64,000 bases of DNA, taken from NCBI RefSeq assembly GCF_029227915.1, contig NC_079886.1, forward strand, positions 16,344,501 to 16,408,500, read 5' to 3'. The stretch comes from Hydractinia symbiolongicarpus (Eukaryota; Cnidaria; Hydrozoa; Anthoathecata; Hydractiniidae). Below, in pieces: positions 29,081-44,000 of the stretch (position 1 is its first letter; each line of letters begins with the position of its first letter). The notes under the pieces were generated by a model. It made no database searches and had not been told where the DNA came from. It worked only from the letters and a program-made list of their open reading frames with translations. The translations under genes were made by a program, and so were the position numbers.

Positions 29081-32000
29081 CTACGAAGAAGATTTGGATT
29101 TGGATTCCAGTTCTTCCAGGAAACCAGTTAGTTTTTGTCTCATTTTTTTACCGATGTGTGAACCCGTACCGCAGGTGACTAAGTTCTTTAGTTGTTTCGA
29201 CGTGTATTCCTGAAAATAGAACAATTATTTAAATATATTTAAATTCATGCATGTTTGGACATATTTTAAGGTTATCTTGTGGTATATATAAGTTCAAGGA
29301 CACAATAAACAAACGTTGAATTTACAAAGGATTTTTTTCTTTTCCAGAAGTTTGTCAACTGGTGCATATTGGTGATTTCGCGAATATAACACGCATTATA
29401 TACATCCACGATATGTAAATTTGTAGACAACATTCGATTTTTTTTGATTTTAGCAATTTTAACTTATTAAAAACAAACTACCTACCGTCGTTGTGGGCAG
29501 TTCTGTTTAGATAAATTTAGTTCTTTGGAAAAAAATAATTTAGGAGATCGGTTACCTCGTGATCTTTCAACCATTCCTCAAGATGAGCTTCACTCAAGTA
29601 AAAAGCTTTGATGTAATTCTCTACATATTCTCGTTCTGGTATTGGTCTAAAAAACGCACAAAAAGAATTTACACGCAATTATAGAATTCAGATGACAATT
29701 GCAACAAGATGAACATGTGACTTACTTTACTTTTGTTATTTTATCAATCTTCATCAGAAATTGTTGAAAGTCTAACAGCATCAGCGCTCGGCCTTCATTA
29801 CTACATTTTTTCACATTCGAATATCTGAAACGTAGATCAACCAAAAGAAGATTATTTTGTAACAGACACGACAATTGCTCTAAGTTTTACTTCTACGAGT
29901 AAAAAACTACATTGAACAAGCAAGACATGATTCAAATAGTTTAACCAATTTGCTTTTCGGTCTACGAATTTAACCAAATCATGGTGTACAACTTATGATC
30001 ATCTGCGTATAGCCTCTTTAATTTCTATAAATACTGCACTTAATAAGAGCCATGAGAGTGGTGTCAAGGAATATTGCATTTATACTTTCATATCAACGCT
30101 CATAAATGCTCAACCAACTGGTTGCGACATCAGCCCTATTCTCAGTATAAAGCAGAAAGTTTTCAATAGAACTTGATCCAACAAACTCCAGCATTGAAAG
30201 CAAAACTCACTAGTTAAATATTAATTAATATAACCTTCAGGGGGAGAGTGTGTTCCCTCCAAATCCTGAGCAGCCTCTTAGCCATAAAATCTCACTTCGC
30301 GAATTTTGAATGAGATCATACATTGTTATTGGTACATAAACACGAAAATCAATTTCTCACAGATTTCACCGCAAAAAAGTTTTTTTCGCAGCTATGTTAA
30401 ATACCTGCTGCTCCGAGTGATATAGAACTCAATTATGTACGATTTTGTGAAGACAATATGCAAATATATATAAAAAGACATAGATAAGAACCATAATCAT
30501 AAGTAACAAAAAAAACAGGCACGCATACCCATCAACAAACAAACGATTGGATAGTATGATCACATTTCCCCATAATGCTAACATTGAATCATTTGGAACA
30601 GGTACACTTCTGAACAGAACACAAAAATAGTTTTTTAGATTCTTCACATTATAATGTTGGGGTAAAAAAATTTATCAACAATAATACGCACGAACTAATC
30701 GTCTGCAGTTTTCTTTGTAATATTTGGTATTCCTAAAAAAAAATATTTTTGTTATTTTTTTGTGTTTTTTTTCTGTTCAAAAACGGTGTAAAAATCAACT
30801 TTATTCGATAATTTTGTTTCGTAAAATACACAAACTAAACATACAAAATGGCATGAAAACGGGGAAATTCTCAAGTTTCCAGCAAAGTGATGCACATATA
30901 GTGTGCTTTTACCTTCCTTGTTTAAGTTGTGAAGACATGTAGATAAAAATTTATATACTACCCATTGGGTTTATTAAATTTGCTTTTACTGGTTTGGCCA
31001 CAAACATATTGCAGAAACAATAAGTTACCTGCACTAACGAATCAACATACGGACTATGTTGTGACATGATTTCTTTTAAATCCCATTTTACTGATGACAT
31101 CATGTGCAGAATCTAAACAAGGTTTACAACATGATATCATCTATATTGCACCCTTTGCGAGAAAGAAAATCCAGTGCATGATTAAAAAATTTAACATTTA
31201 ACTAAAAGACACAAACGGGTAAACATCTTTCTGTGCAGTGCAGGGTGACTAAATAATACGGAGATAATTTAAGATATATGGTAAGGTGTTACAAAAAACA
31301 AAATCTAAAGAGTAAATTAAAGAATCCAACCACGTAATATAGTAAATAAATCAATGCTCACTTGATCATAATGTATAGTTTTCTCTGCAATTGTTCTAAA
31401 TACAGGCTTTCGCAGATCAACAGCAATGTCAACAGTCTAATACGATAACATAAACGTAAAAACATGGCGCAAGTTTAAAGCCGAAAGAATGGAGGTGAAC
31501 TCAATAGACTATAGATGAACAGAATGGAGATGATAGAAGGAAAAGAAATCGAAAAGAATGGAGATGATAAAAAATATAAAACCAATATTAAAACAAAGTT
31601 AAAATGCATGAAATACAAGACAATAATCTAACAACTTTTTGAGAGCGTAACAGAGAGGATTTCGTTTAATTTAAGGATCGTAAGTACTCTACTGAGAGAG
31701 GCTTAACTAGTTAGTTACATATCTAAAGTTTGAATTAAAAAAAAATACTAAAACTGAAGAAGTTCTTTAAAGTACTTTTTAACTCTTTTTCAAAGAAGGT
31801 TTAAAGTGCAAAAAAATTACGCCACATTCTTCTCGTAAAATTTAATGAGAAAAATGTTCTGAGCATGCGCCTTAATAATTTCTAATATATATTTAAACCG
31901 AATAATTTATAGACGCTTTTATCAAAAAACGTGTTGTTTACTTCAGGCGTGAATAGATAATACAATTTGTTAATTTTGTTGGGAAGAAAACAGACAACTG

Positions 32001-35000
32001 CACACGTGCATTTATAGTCCTTTAGATCTCTTTGTGGGATTTCTTTATGATGATGATAGATTAGAAAAAGGAGCACAGGTTGTCGTGTACTGAAATTCAT
32101 CTTTTTTTTTGTTTTGCTTGTAAATGAAAAAGAGCGCGTTTTTTGTGGAATTTACCTTTTGAATTATTTTCTAGCAAAAAGTTTTCTAGTAGAGATGTTT
32201 TAATCGAAATATTAATCGTGGAATTAGCGATTTCCATAACCAATGACAAACCCTAAATCCCTTAACAACACTTTCAACATTTCGCACCATAAGTAAGTCA
32301 ACATTAAAGTGAAGTAAAAAGTCTAACCTGGCTATAAAATTGTCCAAGAAAAGCTCTTTTGTTAGCAGGTATCAATGCATCCAAATTCTTATACACTGCT
32401 CTTAACTGTTTTGCTAAAAATATGCTAGAGAAAATGTTTAATAATCACAAAAGCTTCACGGTATATATATTACACAATAATTATCTACTCATTACTGATA
32501 AAATATTTTGACTTACAGAGACTCAACTCCAATAAGTTTGTGGGTGAAACCATACAAGCAAGAAGGATCGGTCAAATTCACCATGGGAGACAAGCTAGGA
32601 GCAGGAACCTACATAATAAAACGAATATGTGCGACACATTTGTTAAAGTAATTTCAACTGGTGTATTTAAAACAATTGCGTTGCAAACCTTTAGACTATC
32701 TTCAGCGTCAGAGTCCTATAAAAATAACAATGCCGTTTTAACTTTGAATTCAGGAGACTTAAAAAAACATTTTCCACTATTTTTGGGCAGGTTTTTAAAG
32801 TATTTATAATGATTCGCGACATCAAAAACTCGATACCTATAACAACGCTACGATAAGGACAATAAAAAAAAGTTAAAACAACTGCAACACAGTGACGAGG
32901 GGGGATGACAACGAAACTGACAAAAGACACTAAAAAAAATGTCAACTGTACATAACAGCAAGTATAATGATAATAAAGATAGAGATTTTAACACAAACGA
33001 CGGTGGCAACAATAACAGAACAACAATAGTTTAAAAAACTATTTACCGATTTAAGAATAATATTATTGTTAATTCTTGCGAGACATATTTTCAACTTTTC
33101 ATCAGATACAGAATTTAAGTCCTATGAAGAAATGAAAAGAGCATAAAATACCTTAAAGATTTTACCGTAAAAAATTAACAACGAGATGTTGAAATAATCA
33201 TGCAACGTAGGGAAATAACACACAAATAAATATGGGAGAAAGAAATAATTAACTCGAGTACTCACTAAAACACCGTCTGATTTCCCAGTAAAAAATATAA
33301 ACACCTAAACGAGAATAACTCATGTACATCAATCAATACTGTGTTATATTAAGGTGTTGGAATAATTAGCAGGTACTTGATACAGCGCATGGTTGATGCA
33401 AGTAAAATAGGAGCTCACTAATTATAGTTATTGTAATTCTTTATCCTGTCTTAGAAAGGGTAGGTTTCAAATTTAGTAAAGGGGTCATACATTTTTAAGA
33501 GAGGAGGGATCATCAAGATCAAAATTTATTGTTATAAAAAATTACAGGACAGTACAGAAGGACTTACCGAATACAAGTAGTAATCAAATAGTTGTGACAT
33601 GCAAATTACAACATCGAAAGCAATTGGCTTAAGCACGGTCATCATTTGCATGTATTTACCTGAAGGAAATATAGTTTCGTTGGAAAGTTAATGATAATCA
33701 TACGTTGGTTGCTAAAGTAAATTGCATTCTTTGCATCTCTTACCAAAAGATCGCAAAACATTTAAAGTCGTGTTGGTCACAATTGGAGTGTTTTCAGAAA
33801 TATTTTCACTTTTTCTTCGTTTTCTTGCATTCATACTGAAATAAAATATGGATGTTTTATTCCTTAGTCTTTTTCTTGAATAATCAAGTCAAAAAAACAA
33901 TGGCGTACCGTGGTAACTCCTCACCAGTGTTTTCATCAACAAAATCTTGTTTCAGCTCATCTAAATTTAGAGGTTTATTAAAGTTTCCAATCTGAGTTAC
34001 ACAGGTTATTCTATTACTTGAAAAAGCATCAGTTTTATATTGTTCAATTGATGGGTACAATTGATCCTGAACTCCTGAAATATGCCTCTCTTGATCTTAA
34101 CGTGAGCTTACTAACCATAAGTGCGCCTTAGAAAGCACATTCTTATAATTTAATAGCAGCAGTTGATTTTTTGGATGCAGCATAAGAAGCACCAGGAATT
34201 TTTACACGGCGGCCACAAATATCATAATAAAAATAACACTAACACTAAGGAATGTTTAACTCATGTTTTAAAAAACTCACAGTAACAAACCAAACCCTTA
34301 ATAATAGCCGTATTCCGTCTGTCTGTTTGTGCGCGAAAAAAAATCCTGTCACAGAAACACAAAATGCAGTATATAAAGGACGGGCGACCGTGGATTTTTC
34401 CACGGGTTAACGACTAGTCTATACGTGTTTATTACAAAACGTATGTCTTCACGCAAAACGGTACCGCAAGTAGCGAGACGCACGCAATGCGGTATAAAAA
34501 AGGACCGTGTATTTTGCACGGGCGACAGACTAGTTTTTCAAATTATTCTTCATAAACTTTTAATAAACTGCAACGCAGCCATTAAAACATGAAACAAAAA
34601 CATACCTGGTATGTCGTCATCGTCATCTTCATCATCCTCATCCTCATAATCGTAAACACTATCTCTTTTGGAGACATTCAATGTCTCTTCTTCTTCGTCT
34701 GTTGCATCAAATGGGCTTTTTGCGTGGTTAAAGTCACCATTTTCAAAATAACCTAAAAAAACACATCAAAAACACACACAAACCAAAAACCAAAAAAACA
34801 GACAAAAAAATTTTTTTAAAACAGGAGTTCAATCTTTACGACTTATGTTCAAGACATGCCTGCTGGCAAGAGACTAAAAAAATTTTGATTTAGATTGGCT
34901 GAATTGACCTTAACTGAAAATCTCATTTTAGGTTTGGTTTGGTCTCATCAATTGGGTTTGTTTATTTCGCAATTCCAAACATTTCTTATAGAGTTTACTA

Positions 35001-38000
35001 TCACACAATAAAAATGGGATTGAATATCCTTTTTTGAAGTTCCAATAACAACTAAATAAAAGGTGATATAACATTGTTCATGTTTGAGCTTTAATCGACT
35101 GTTACTCCAGTGGGAAGACGTTAGCTGACAATGCAGCTTATAATTATTGATCCGGAAAATTGCAGCAGGAGAAATTTAGCATTGGTCAAGAACATTGCAG
35201 CAGCTAGCCAATCCTATCTACACTCTACAAGCCATAGAATGGTAATTACCATTTTATGCACAGTAGAAATATTTGCTGTGTGACGCAGTTAAAATTTAAC
35301 GGATAAAAAACTTGGTACGACAAAGGACGGTAAACAATTACGTACGCCATAATTAAACTGATTGTAAGTAGCATGTCTATTGTTAAAAATAATAATAATA
35401 TATCGGGTGCAGCAGTAAAGGGACTTTTCCCCATATCATGTTGTGGTTATTAAGAGTGTTGAAAATTTACCACATCGAACACAAATGTTTCAAATTTAAT
35501 ACTTCAGTTGAGAAGTAAATACACAAGATTGAGAAAATGTACCACCTGGTTTAACTGCAATATCCATGTAGTAATGATAGAGCTTCTTTAAGACCATTTA
35601 TTAAAAAGGATAATGACTAGGAACTTTTACATTTAATAAAATTGCACGCAGCTAATAATTTTACCAATAAAAGATGTTGTAATGTAACATTGATAGAGAT
35701 GGTAAAAGAACAAAACACAAAATTACATTATTACCTTTTTTGGTATCACTTGAAACATCAGGATTACTCGCTGTTCTTGGTAGTAGATGGGACTTCATGA
35801 AATAAAACTCCTACATGATGAAAAAAAAATTTAAAATATGCAACATGTTTACCAGCCATGTAAAAAATAGAATAAAGAAAATTACTTGTAAATCTGGAAG
35901 AGTAAAGTTTTTCTTTACTGGGCACAGTTCCCATGCTTCATTTTCCAAAAACATTTGTAGTTCGTCTAAAGTTGATCTAAGAAACAGAATATAAAAACAA
36001 ATAAAAATAATCGCAATACAATCAACGTTTTTCTCAAACATTCATTACTTCATTGCAATTATTATGAAAATCAGAAAAAAATATCGAAATTAATAAAAAA
36101 AAATTCGATTCCATTGAAGCTGTATTTAACACCAAAATAAATGACAAATCATGTAACCTCACATGGTCAAATAAGCACAATGGCACTTTGCGCAGCTGAC
36201 AACAAAAGAAAGAACAAAACCATCCATCACAAAAGATTTATGGTCGATACATCAACCAATCTCTGAGCAAAATCAAAGATGACTTTAACGTTATTTCACA
36301 AGAAAAAGAAGAGGAAAAAAAGACTTTCACAGAATGAATTAGCAATAAACACTTACACTTAAAGTGGCAGGGCGGATAAACTCGTGTCTTTTAAAGTATA
36401 AGAAAGAAGTACAAATCAGATATTATTTCTGAATACTAGGTTGTACTTACTTGTGGTATGCTTTAAAGTAATTAACTGTCTGCGCACGAATGGGTTCTTG
36501 CAATGCGTGCGATTTGCTGTGGCTAAATTCTTCACCAATGGTAATCAATCTGAAAAACATTTAGTAGACAATATATCCGATCAGTTTTTAAATTTATGGG
36601 ATAGAATTACTTTTAACAATGACATATATTTTTTCCCAATAAAAAAATTATAATGCTGCTTTTCTAAATAACTTCCTTTTTTATGAAAAGTTCTAGCTCT
36701 TTAAAGTCAAAATACTGCGTGGAAGAATTTGTCTTATATGGCGCCTTCAATAGTACAGCTAAAAAACCCACCTATTGATAATATCCAGTACTTTTATGAA
36801 GTCATCATATTTAAAATATGCAAAATTTGTTGATAATACGAAAATTTTGATTTTCTGTTGTATGTCCTAAATAGAGAGGTTTATGCATGCGTTATTACAG
36901 ATCATCATCACAGAACTAAAATGATACAATAATCCCTTTAATATTACTAATTAATGTTAACTAATGTAACCGACATCAACTTTCGTATGTACTGGAGTTC
37001 AGTATACTGGCATTAAGTAACGCCCTATATAGTGAGAATTTGCAAACTGGGACCACATTTCTATATGCCTCGAACTTCCGTATGAAATTAAAACAAAAAA
37101 CTTTGCCTAATTAGGGTGGCATTTGTTTGGCGAGACCTATTTATTTTAGTCTAATTAACCAAAAAATTTGATCGGACTTTAATGCAAGGACTTCTGAAAA
37201 AGGAGACGAAAAAAATTGAATTTTCCGATTTTACTTGTTATTTACTTTCATTTAAAATATCATTGAAGCTCATTACTAATCTTCCTAAGTGTTGTGTCCT
37301 AATTTATCTCTCAATGGGTTTGTACACTGTCACTTTTATGACCACACAAGAAAATTCAGTTAAATGGTTAACTAAAGTAGGCCAATTTCACCAGCTCTTG
37401 CCCCTTGAGAGGCCACTTAACGTGAGCATAGTGTTCTTTCAATTTTTCGATAAAACCCATCCTTACCTGCCATATCCTTGCTTGGCCCTGATCCAATTTG
37501 CTTTTTATGTAATTTGTATCGAAAACTGCACTCATTTCATCTAGTTCCTTATTCTCGTCTGGTAAACTCGCCTTTGCTTCATGCCATTTCATTGTGAGGT
37601 GATAACTATACATAATATTCCAAAAGTTCTAAATACAAATTAAACTCTAAGTGATCAGAATGAAATCATCATTTCTATGTAAAATTCAAAACAAACAAAA
37701 AATGTGTAAAGCAGTACCCAAGCTCACCTGGCATAATAAAATAAGACATGGAGTAAATTCTTCTAAGGTGATACTCTAAACGATGAAGATAATTAAACAT
37801 TAAGAGGGCGGCGACCCAGAAGTTGAATGATGTATCCCAAACATGAAACTGGTGCTACAATTTGCTGCAGTAAAAATGACATCTGCATCGGATGAACTCA
37901 AACAAAGTTTTACCAAGACACTAAGGCATTCTTTTTTATAACAATAAAACACAAATTTATTTTGGTTAAGCACAATTGAAGACTAAAAATAGAATTATCA

Positions 38001-41000
38001 ATAAGTACACACCTTGCAAAGAGATGCAAAAGATAGATCTTCTGGCAACCTGTTATCTTTTTGGAGAATTTGGGAAAGTGTCTTTACTGCTACTTTGTTT
38101 ATTGTGTTGACAAAATGCATTTGAAGTTGATCCATTGCAATCTAAAAAAGTTTAGTGATAAGGTAAGCCAAAATATTTAAGTTTTTAAAATTACTTGAAT
38201 AACGTCATTAACAAAAATAAATTTTTGCAAGATTCAATTTGTTTTCTTATGAATCATATATAAGATGTATGAGCAATTTAAAAATAATATTAATAGAATT
38301 ACAGAAAGAAACAATATTAAATCATGCGTGAGTGGTTATAAAACTTGGCTTGTAAGGTCCATGGTTTAGTCAACAGAGCAGACATGTTTAGCAAGTGCCT
38401 TTACTACAGCTATGGGTCATGAACTCATACCATGTTAGGGAAATTTAGCATTGCCGATGTATACCTAATGTATACATTCAGAACGCAGGATCCACATAAC
38501 AGCACTTCAAACTCTATCCTGAATAAATCCAAAAAAATACATTACTTTCACAAAATTTTCATTGGGGTTTGTTATACAAATGGTGATAATTGTCATTTTT
38601 CATGATGACTTAATACCACAAGTTCTGTGAAAAATCAACAGTAGCCTATTGGTAATCTTTTACAATTAATAATAAGTTTAAAAGGGTTACCTGTGTTTTT
38701 CCAAGAAGCTTATAAGCTCGATGTATTTTACTATATTCCTTCTCACTGAACATGATACAAACATTAGAAAGGGCAACATCTAACTGTTCCTGTAAAACAA
38801 TAATATATTTAATAATACCAGGAAGCAAAGATAAGAAGCGAAAATCTACATCAGAATGTTATTTCCTTAAAAAGTATACCTCAATTTGGTCTAGGATTTC
38901 TTGTAAATTTGAACTCAGTTCACTAAAATAAAAAAAAAATCACAAGGTTGAATAATCGAATACAGGTGTAGTACATGTATAATAAGAGGTAGCCCTTACG
39001 TTAAAAACCTGTATAGACAATTCGTTCATAAACATTTTTTAACTTTAATCCAAAGTAATTGTGTTTAGCTGGTCAATAAAAACTATTGGTAACTTTTTTT
39101 TACAAGTATTAAAGATGATGGCTCCTATTCGTTGCAAAACAGGGTTAAAGTAACATAAAATCAATCGCATATACAGTGTGTACTTTAGAATTTAATTAAG
39201 AAAGATTACAGTCAGTTTCTTCACTTCATGTTAACACTTAGCTCATTTAAACAAAACAACAAGTTGAACCATTCCACAAGTTCACAAGCATTTATCATTA
39301 TAGTTAGTTTGAGTAAAATGCACACCCATGCAAAGATCCCAGGAAGAGTAAGCTCATATGCTCTGTTTTTTCATAAATTTTTCTTTGAGTTTAATGTTTT
39401 GTAAAAACAAACAATTGACCCTTCTTCAGAAGAAAATTCTTCAGGCATTTTAGCATGGTAAAATGGGTGATTTTTTTATAAATGTGCCCTATTTCTCTCC
39501 TGATTTTCTTTCCATCAGTACAGAAATGATGGAGAACACTAAACGTTAAGACTTTTTATTATGCTTATTATGTTTTATATGGATAAATACACGAAAAGAT
39601 GCGCTGTTTACAATATTAGGTGAAAATTTCACACTCAAATGGTTGGTATTGTACATTATTTTATTTTGAAAAGAAAAGATTTTGAAAGAGTAACAACTGT
39701 AACCTGATACAGTTGTATTGATGAAAAGTCACTGCAGCTTGTTGACATTCCAGACAAAGTTGGATTGCACTGGCATAATTACTTTCCTAAATAGAACATC
39801 AAAAAAATAACAAAAATTAAAATTAAAAACCAAAAAAAACTAAAACAGTGCTATTAAATCGTCATTGGCAGTGATTAAAAATACTTTTGCATATCTCAAC
39901 CTTTAATCTCATTTGCAGGCAACCAATCTTTTAAAGCCACTTCCCTACACTGTTTCATTATAGAAGCACAATGTCACTGTCTTCCCATGTGGCTCCACCC
40001 CTTACAACCCCTGTGGTTACCATATGGCCACTGCCACAAAAATCAAGCATAGTTTTAGAATCATATACTTCTTGTTTTTGACTAACCTGTAACAGTTCTT
40101 TCAGTCTAACATCTGTCTCTTGTAATGTTTTGATAAACCGAAGCGACTTTAATAACTTCTGCAAAAGCACTTTTCGGCGATTCTTACTCAGTACTTCCAA
40201 ACCATTAATGGCTATTTCTGTTTTAGCATGGGTGAGACGTCTAAATAGAACATATTGAAAGTTGAAACACAATTTTTTTGGCTGCACTGTAACATTACAC
40301 AATCAACCATTTTTAATACAGGTTGAAATTTAATTAGGGCACGTACATTCGACCATGTGTGCAAACGCTAGTAGCTTTTTGCAGATTTGCCTCTAAATCC
40401 ATCACTCTATCCAGTTCCTAGAAATAACAGTTTTGAAATATTTCAAAACACATTCGCAGGATTTGTAAATTGGTGGTTATTTATTACAGTAACAATGTTA
40501 TTTTTTATCATCCTGATCTACCATCACGTTTATAATAATCTACCTTATTTAAATTTATTTAATAGTATTAAGGTTATTAGGGTTCCCATTCCTTTTTCAC
40601 ATTAAGCAGTCTTATCAATAAAGAAAAGGCTAGGCTTTGAGAAATCACATGCTCAAAATCGTCCAGAAGTGTGATTTTCAATTTCCCAATCAGCTTGACT
40701 ACAGAAAATGAACTTTTGCACATTACACACGCAATTTAGATCGGAAGGCAATACGCATAAATATGTTTCAGGTATGATTGCACACGTAAAAATCACAAGA
40801 AGGTTTAAAATTGTGGAAGATTTGAGGTTTTTCACAGCTTTGTAGGAGATTAAAAAGGCAGAGAGTTTTAAACAATAAAAGTAACATTGTTACAAAAAAA
40901 GACAACCATGGGGGCAAATCAAGTTTGTACACAATAATTTGTGGAATTTTTAATGTTATCATATCATATATATAATTTAATGTTATCATATATATTTTTT

Positions 41001-44000
41001 TGGTGAAATGAGGGAAATTGAGGAAGATTGATACTTTGGGGAGATTATAGAAGTTTTGAGCAAGCACAGGAACCCTGATTACGTGGGAAATGCTTTGTAT
41101 AAAAATTATCATGATGCTTTATATCAGCACATGCCTATTTAAAAGCAACTTAAACAGATAAGAACAAAGTATCACTCTGTACTAAACTGTGAACACAAAA
41201 CCTGTACAAACAATTTGCGTACAAAAAGTATATCTACTTTGTTAAAAACAATATAATATATACGCTTACCCGGACATATGCTCTTTGATTTTCTAGAATC
41301 TTCTGCGACAACTGTCGTGATACCTGCAATAAAGCAAAGTTACACTCATGGCAAGTTATGACAAACTATATTAAGGCCATAGTGACCCTTTCAATCTGTT
41401 CACTTTTTTTTGAAAAATCTTATGACATACATTTTATAACACGTGTGTTTATTTTTTTTTTTAAATATTTGGAGTAAATATTCATTAGTAAAACAGGATA
41501 TCAGATATGAAGAAAACATATTAAAATTTGTCATCATTAAATAGCTTTTACTAAAACGTGCTTATACATGTCAAATTTATGTTCACACTTGTCATATTCT
41601 CTAGTTTTGTCTCAACGGTAAAGGGAAAAATGAAACAAATGACAAGCGTGACGTAAATAGGTTAGGGAAATTTTGAAGTACATAAAAATAGAGCAACATG
41701 TTTCATTCTTCTCAATTGTTTTTTGCATTTATTCATCTCACTTAAGATTTCTAATGTTGATGTGTACCTGTCATATGACAATCTACTTTCCAACAGCTTT
41801 CAGTAAATTATTTCAATGTATAATGTAATGTGGAAATACACTTTCAAATACACCCAATGAAGTTAGATTTGGACTGTGACACAAATATTTTTAGAAATTT
41901 CCCACAGCAATTAAAAATTGTTCACTTTTGAACATATATCTTAAAAAATATATATATATTGTGATTTGAAGATATTTTAGTGTCCTCCTAAATTAGAGAG
42001 ATGCTTAAATTTCATTTTTATGAAAACTTCACTCCTGAATGACATTGTTTCAGCATGTAGGGTATATATAAGGACCACATGTTTATTGTGCCTGGAATCG
42101 TAATTTTAAATTTCTGATCCGATGTTTCCATTTCCAAAATTTCAAGTTTCAATCCAAGTTGAACACACAAATTGAATGTTTTGAATTAGCTATTTTTTAA
42201 AAGAATGACTTGAAAAAAAATGCAAGAATCCATCAAGGCATAAATTAATTTTGCTTTTAACCCTACTGAATGCTCATAAACACATACCGCTTGAAGTTGC
42301 CTTCTTAAATTGTTTCTGTATTTGTCCAAAGATTCCTCAGTTAAGACTTCTGGTAATTTCTAAAATTTAAAATACAGAAAACAAAAGTATAATATAATAA
42401 TAACATGATACTAGGTAAAAAGCATGTGGAAAAATCCACCTAGAAGAACGATGGATCTATCATTTGAATGTCATTTGGAATGACTTGTTGATATAATTAT
42501 TTTTTAGAAAGTTTTTCCATGTTTCTTCTATTGTGTTAAGCCTAAAAAGCTCATCACATGCTTTCAACAAACAGTTGAAGAGATAGGGTTTCTTGACAAT
42601 TTCATCATCTCGTTTGTTTCCAAAGAGAGCGGGTCGACCCAGCTTTTAGGGATTAGCCTAATTTTGATTCCAAGTGGTCCCACGCAGTAGATGGTGTCAG
42701 TTATTTCCACCTATTTCCAAGTTATTTGGCATTAAACTTAAAAGCGCAATGCAATATTTTCTTATGAAGTTTGCATATTTCTAGTGTTATTTATATGCAA
42801 CTTTTATCATTTAGTAGACTTGATTGCTTAAGAAACAGGGCATAGCCTAAACACAACATTTAGGCTCAGACTTACAAGTTTGTACCCAATTTCTGAAGAC
42901 CTGCTACGTTGTAGGTAATACAAATAAGAAAATTAAATTATTAAAAACAGAAGGAGGTACATCTCCGCAGTTTCCATTAAAACCATCTGTTGCTGACTAC
43001 CAGGTTGCTATATTATTATCAAATTCAATTTTGTAAACAAACATGTTGAAATCTAACGCATAAATTATAAAAGTAATCGTTGCTCTTTTATATTTTTGCA
43101 TCAATAAAGATTTTTCTAGCAGCTTGTTTGTTTTGTGATTTGATTGTTTAGAAATTCCACATTTCTGGTGATATATGGAAAAAATAATTAAAATCAGCCG
43201 AATATGATGGGTATTTTTGGGAAATTATGGTGAAATTAAGATAAAATTTATTTTCTTAGAAAATAAACAAAAAGTAAACAATAAAAATTTGAATAGAATT
43301 CAAATGGACATCGCTTAGATATATTTAAACCTACTTGATTATACATTAAATTACAGCCTATGAAAAAATTTATTGCATTAGGCAGAAAAGCATTTTCAAT
43401 AACATAAAAAACAACTGATCCATTCATAGTAAATGTATTTACCCTTACATCCATGATGTAAAGCTAAAAATGCTGATCAAAATTTATGATGACATAGACA
43501 ATATGTTGACAACTTGGTGGTATAATGCTTAATTTTGCATGGGTCAAAATAAATAAATTAGGATTAGAATAGTTTGAATTATATTCAGGGTCACATATTT
43601 CTTAATGATATCATCAAACTACTATAATTCCATTTCACGTGGACAGCAGTGTGAAATTCTACAATCATTATCCACGATAGCGACCTGGTTAGCCACGTTA
43701 CTGACATATGGTTACTTACATCTGCTTTCTAATCAGATGGCTATAAAAAATGAGGACAATGCAATGGCTTCATTAAGCTGGCACAATCACTTTGCCTGTC
43801 ACACACAGACCAGATCTGTTTCTAAATTGGATGGTCCCAAATATAAGGACAATGCAATGACTTTATTAAACTTAGCACAATTCAAGTCAATCACTTTGCC
43901 TGTCATGAACTGACATAAAGTAATGTATTAATATGAGAGACTCCATGTAAATCATGTGGAAAAAAATTCAAAATTTAGCTTGTTGCCTTTACTGTATACA

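Noticed and set aside
37735-37880. Minus-strand open stretch [17 protein letters not shown] as a VPS50 exon
   Set aside because: It is open for about 45 residues but does not match syndetin, and its splice phases do not fit the neighbours. The real LW-x-VM equivalent ([10 protein letters not shown]) is in the exon starting at 37628.
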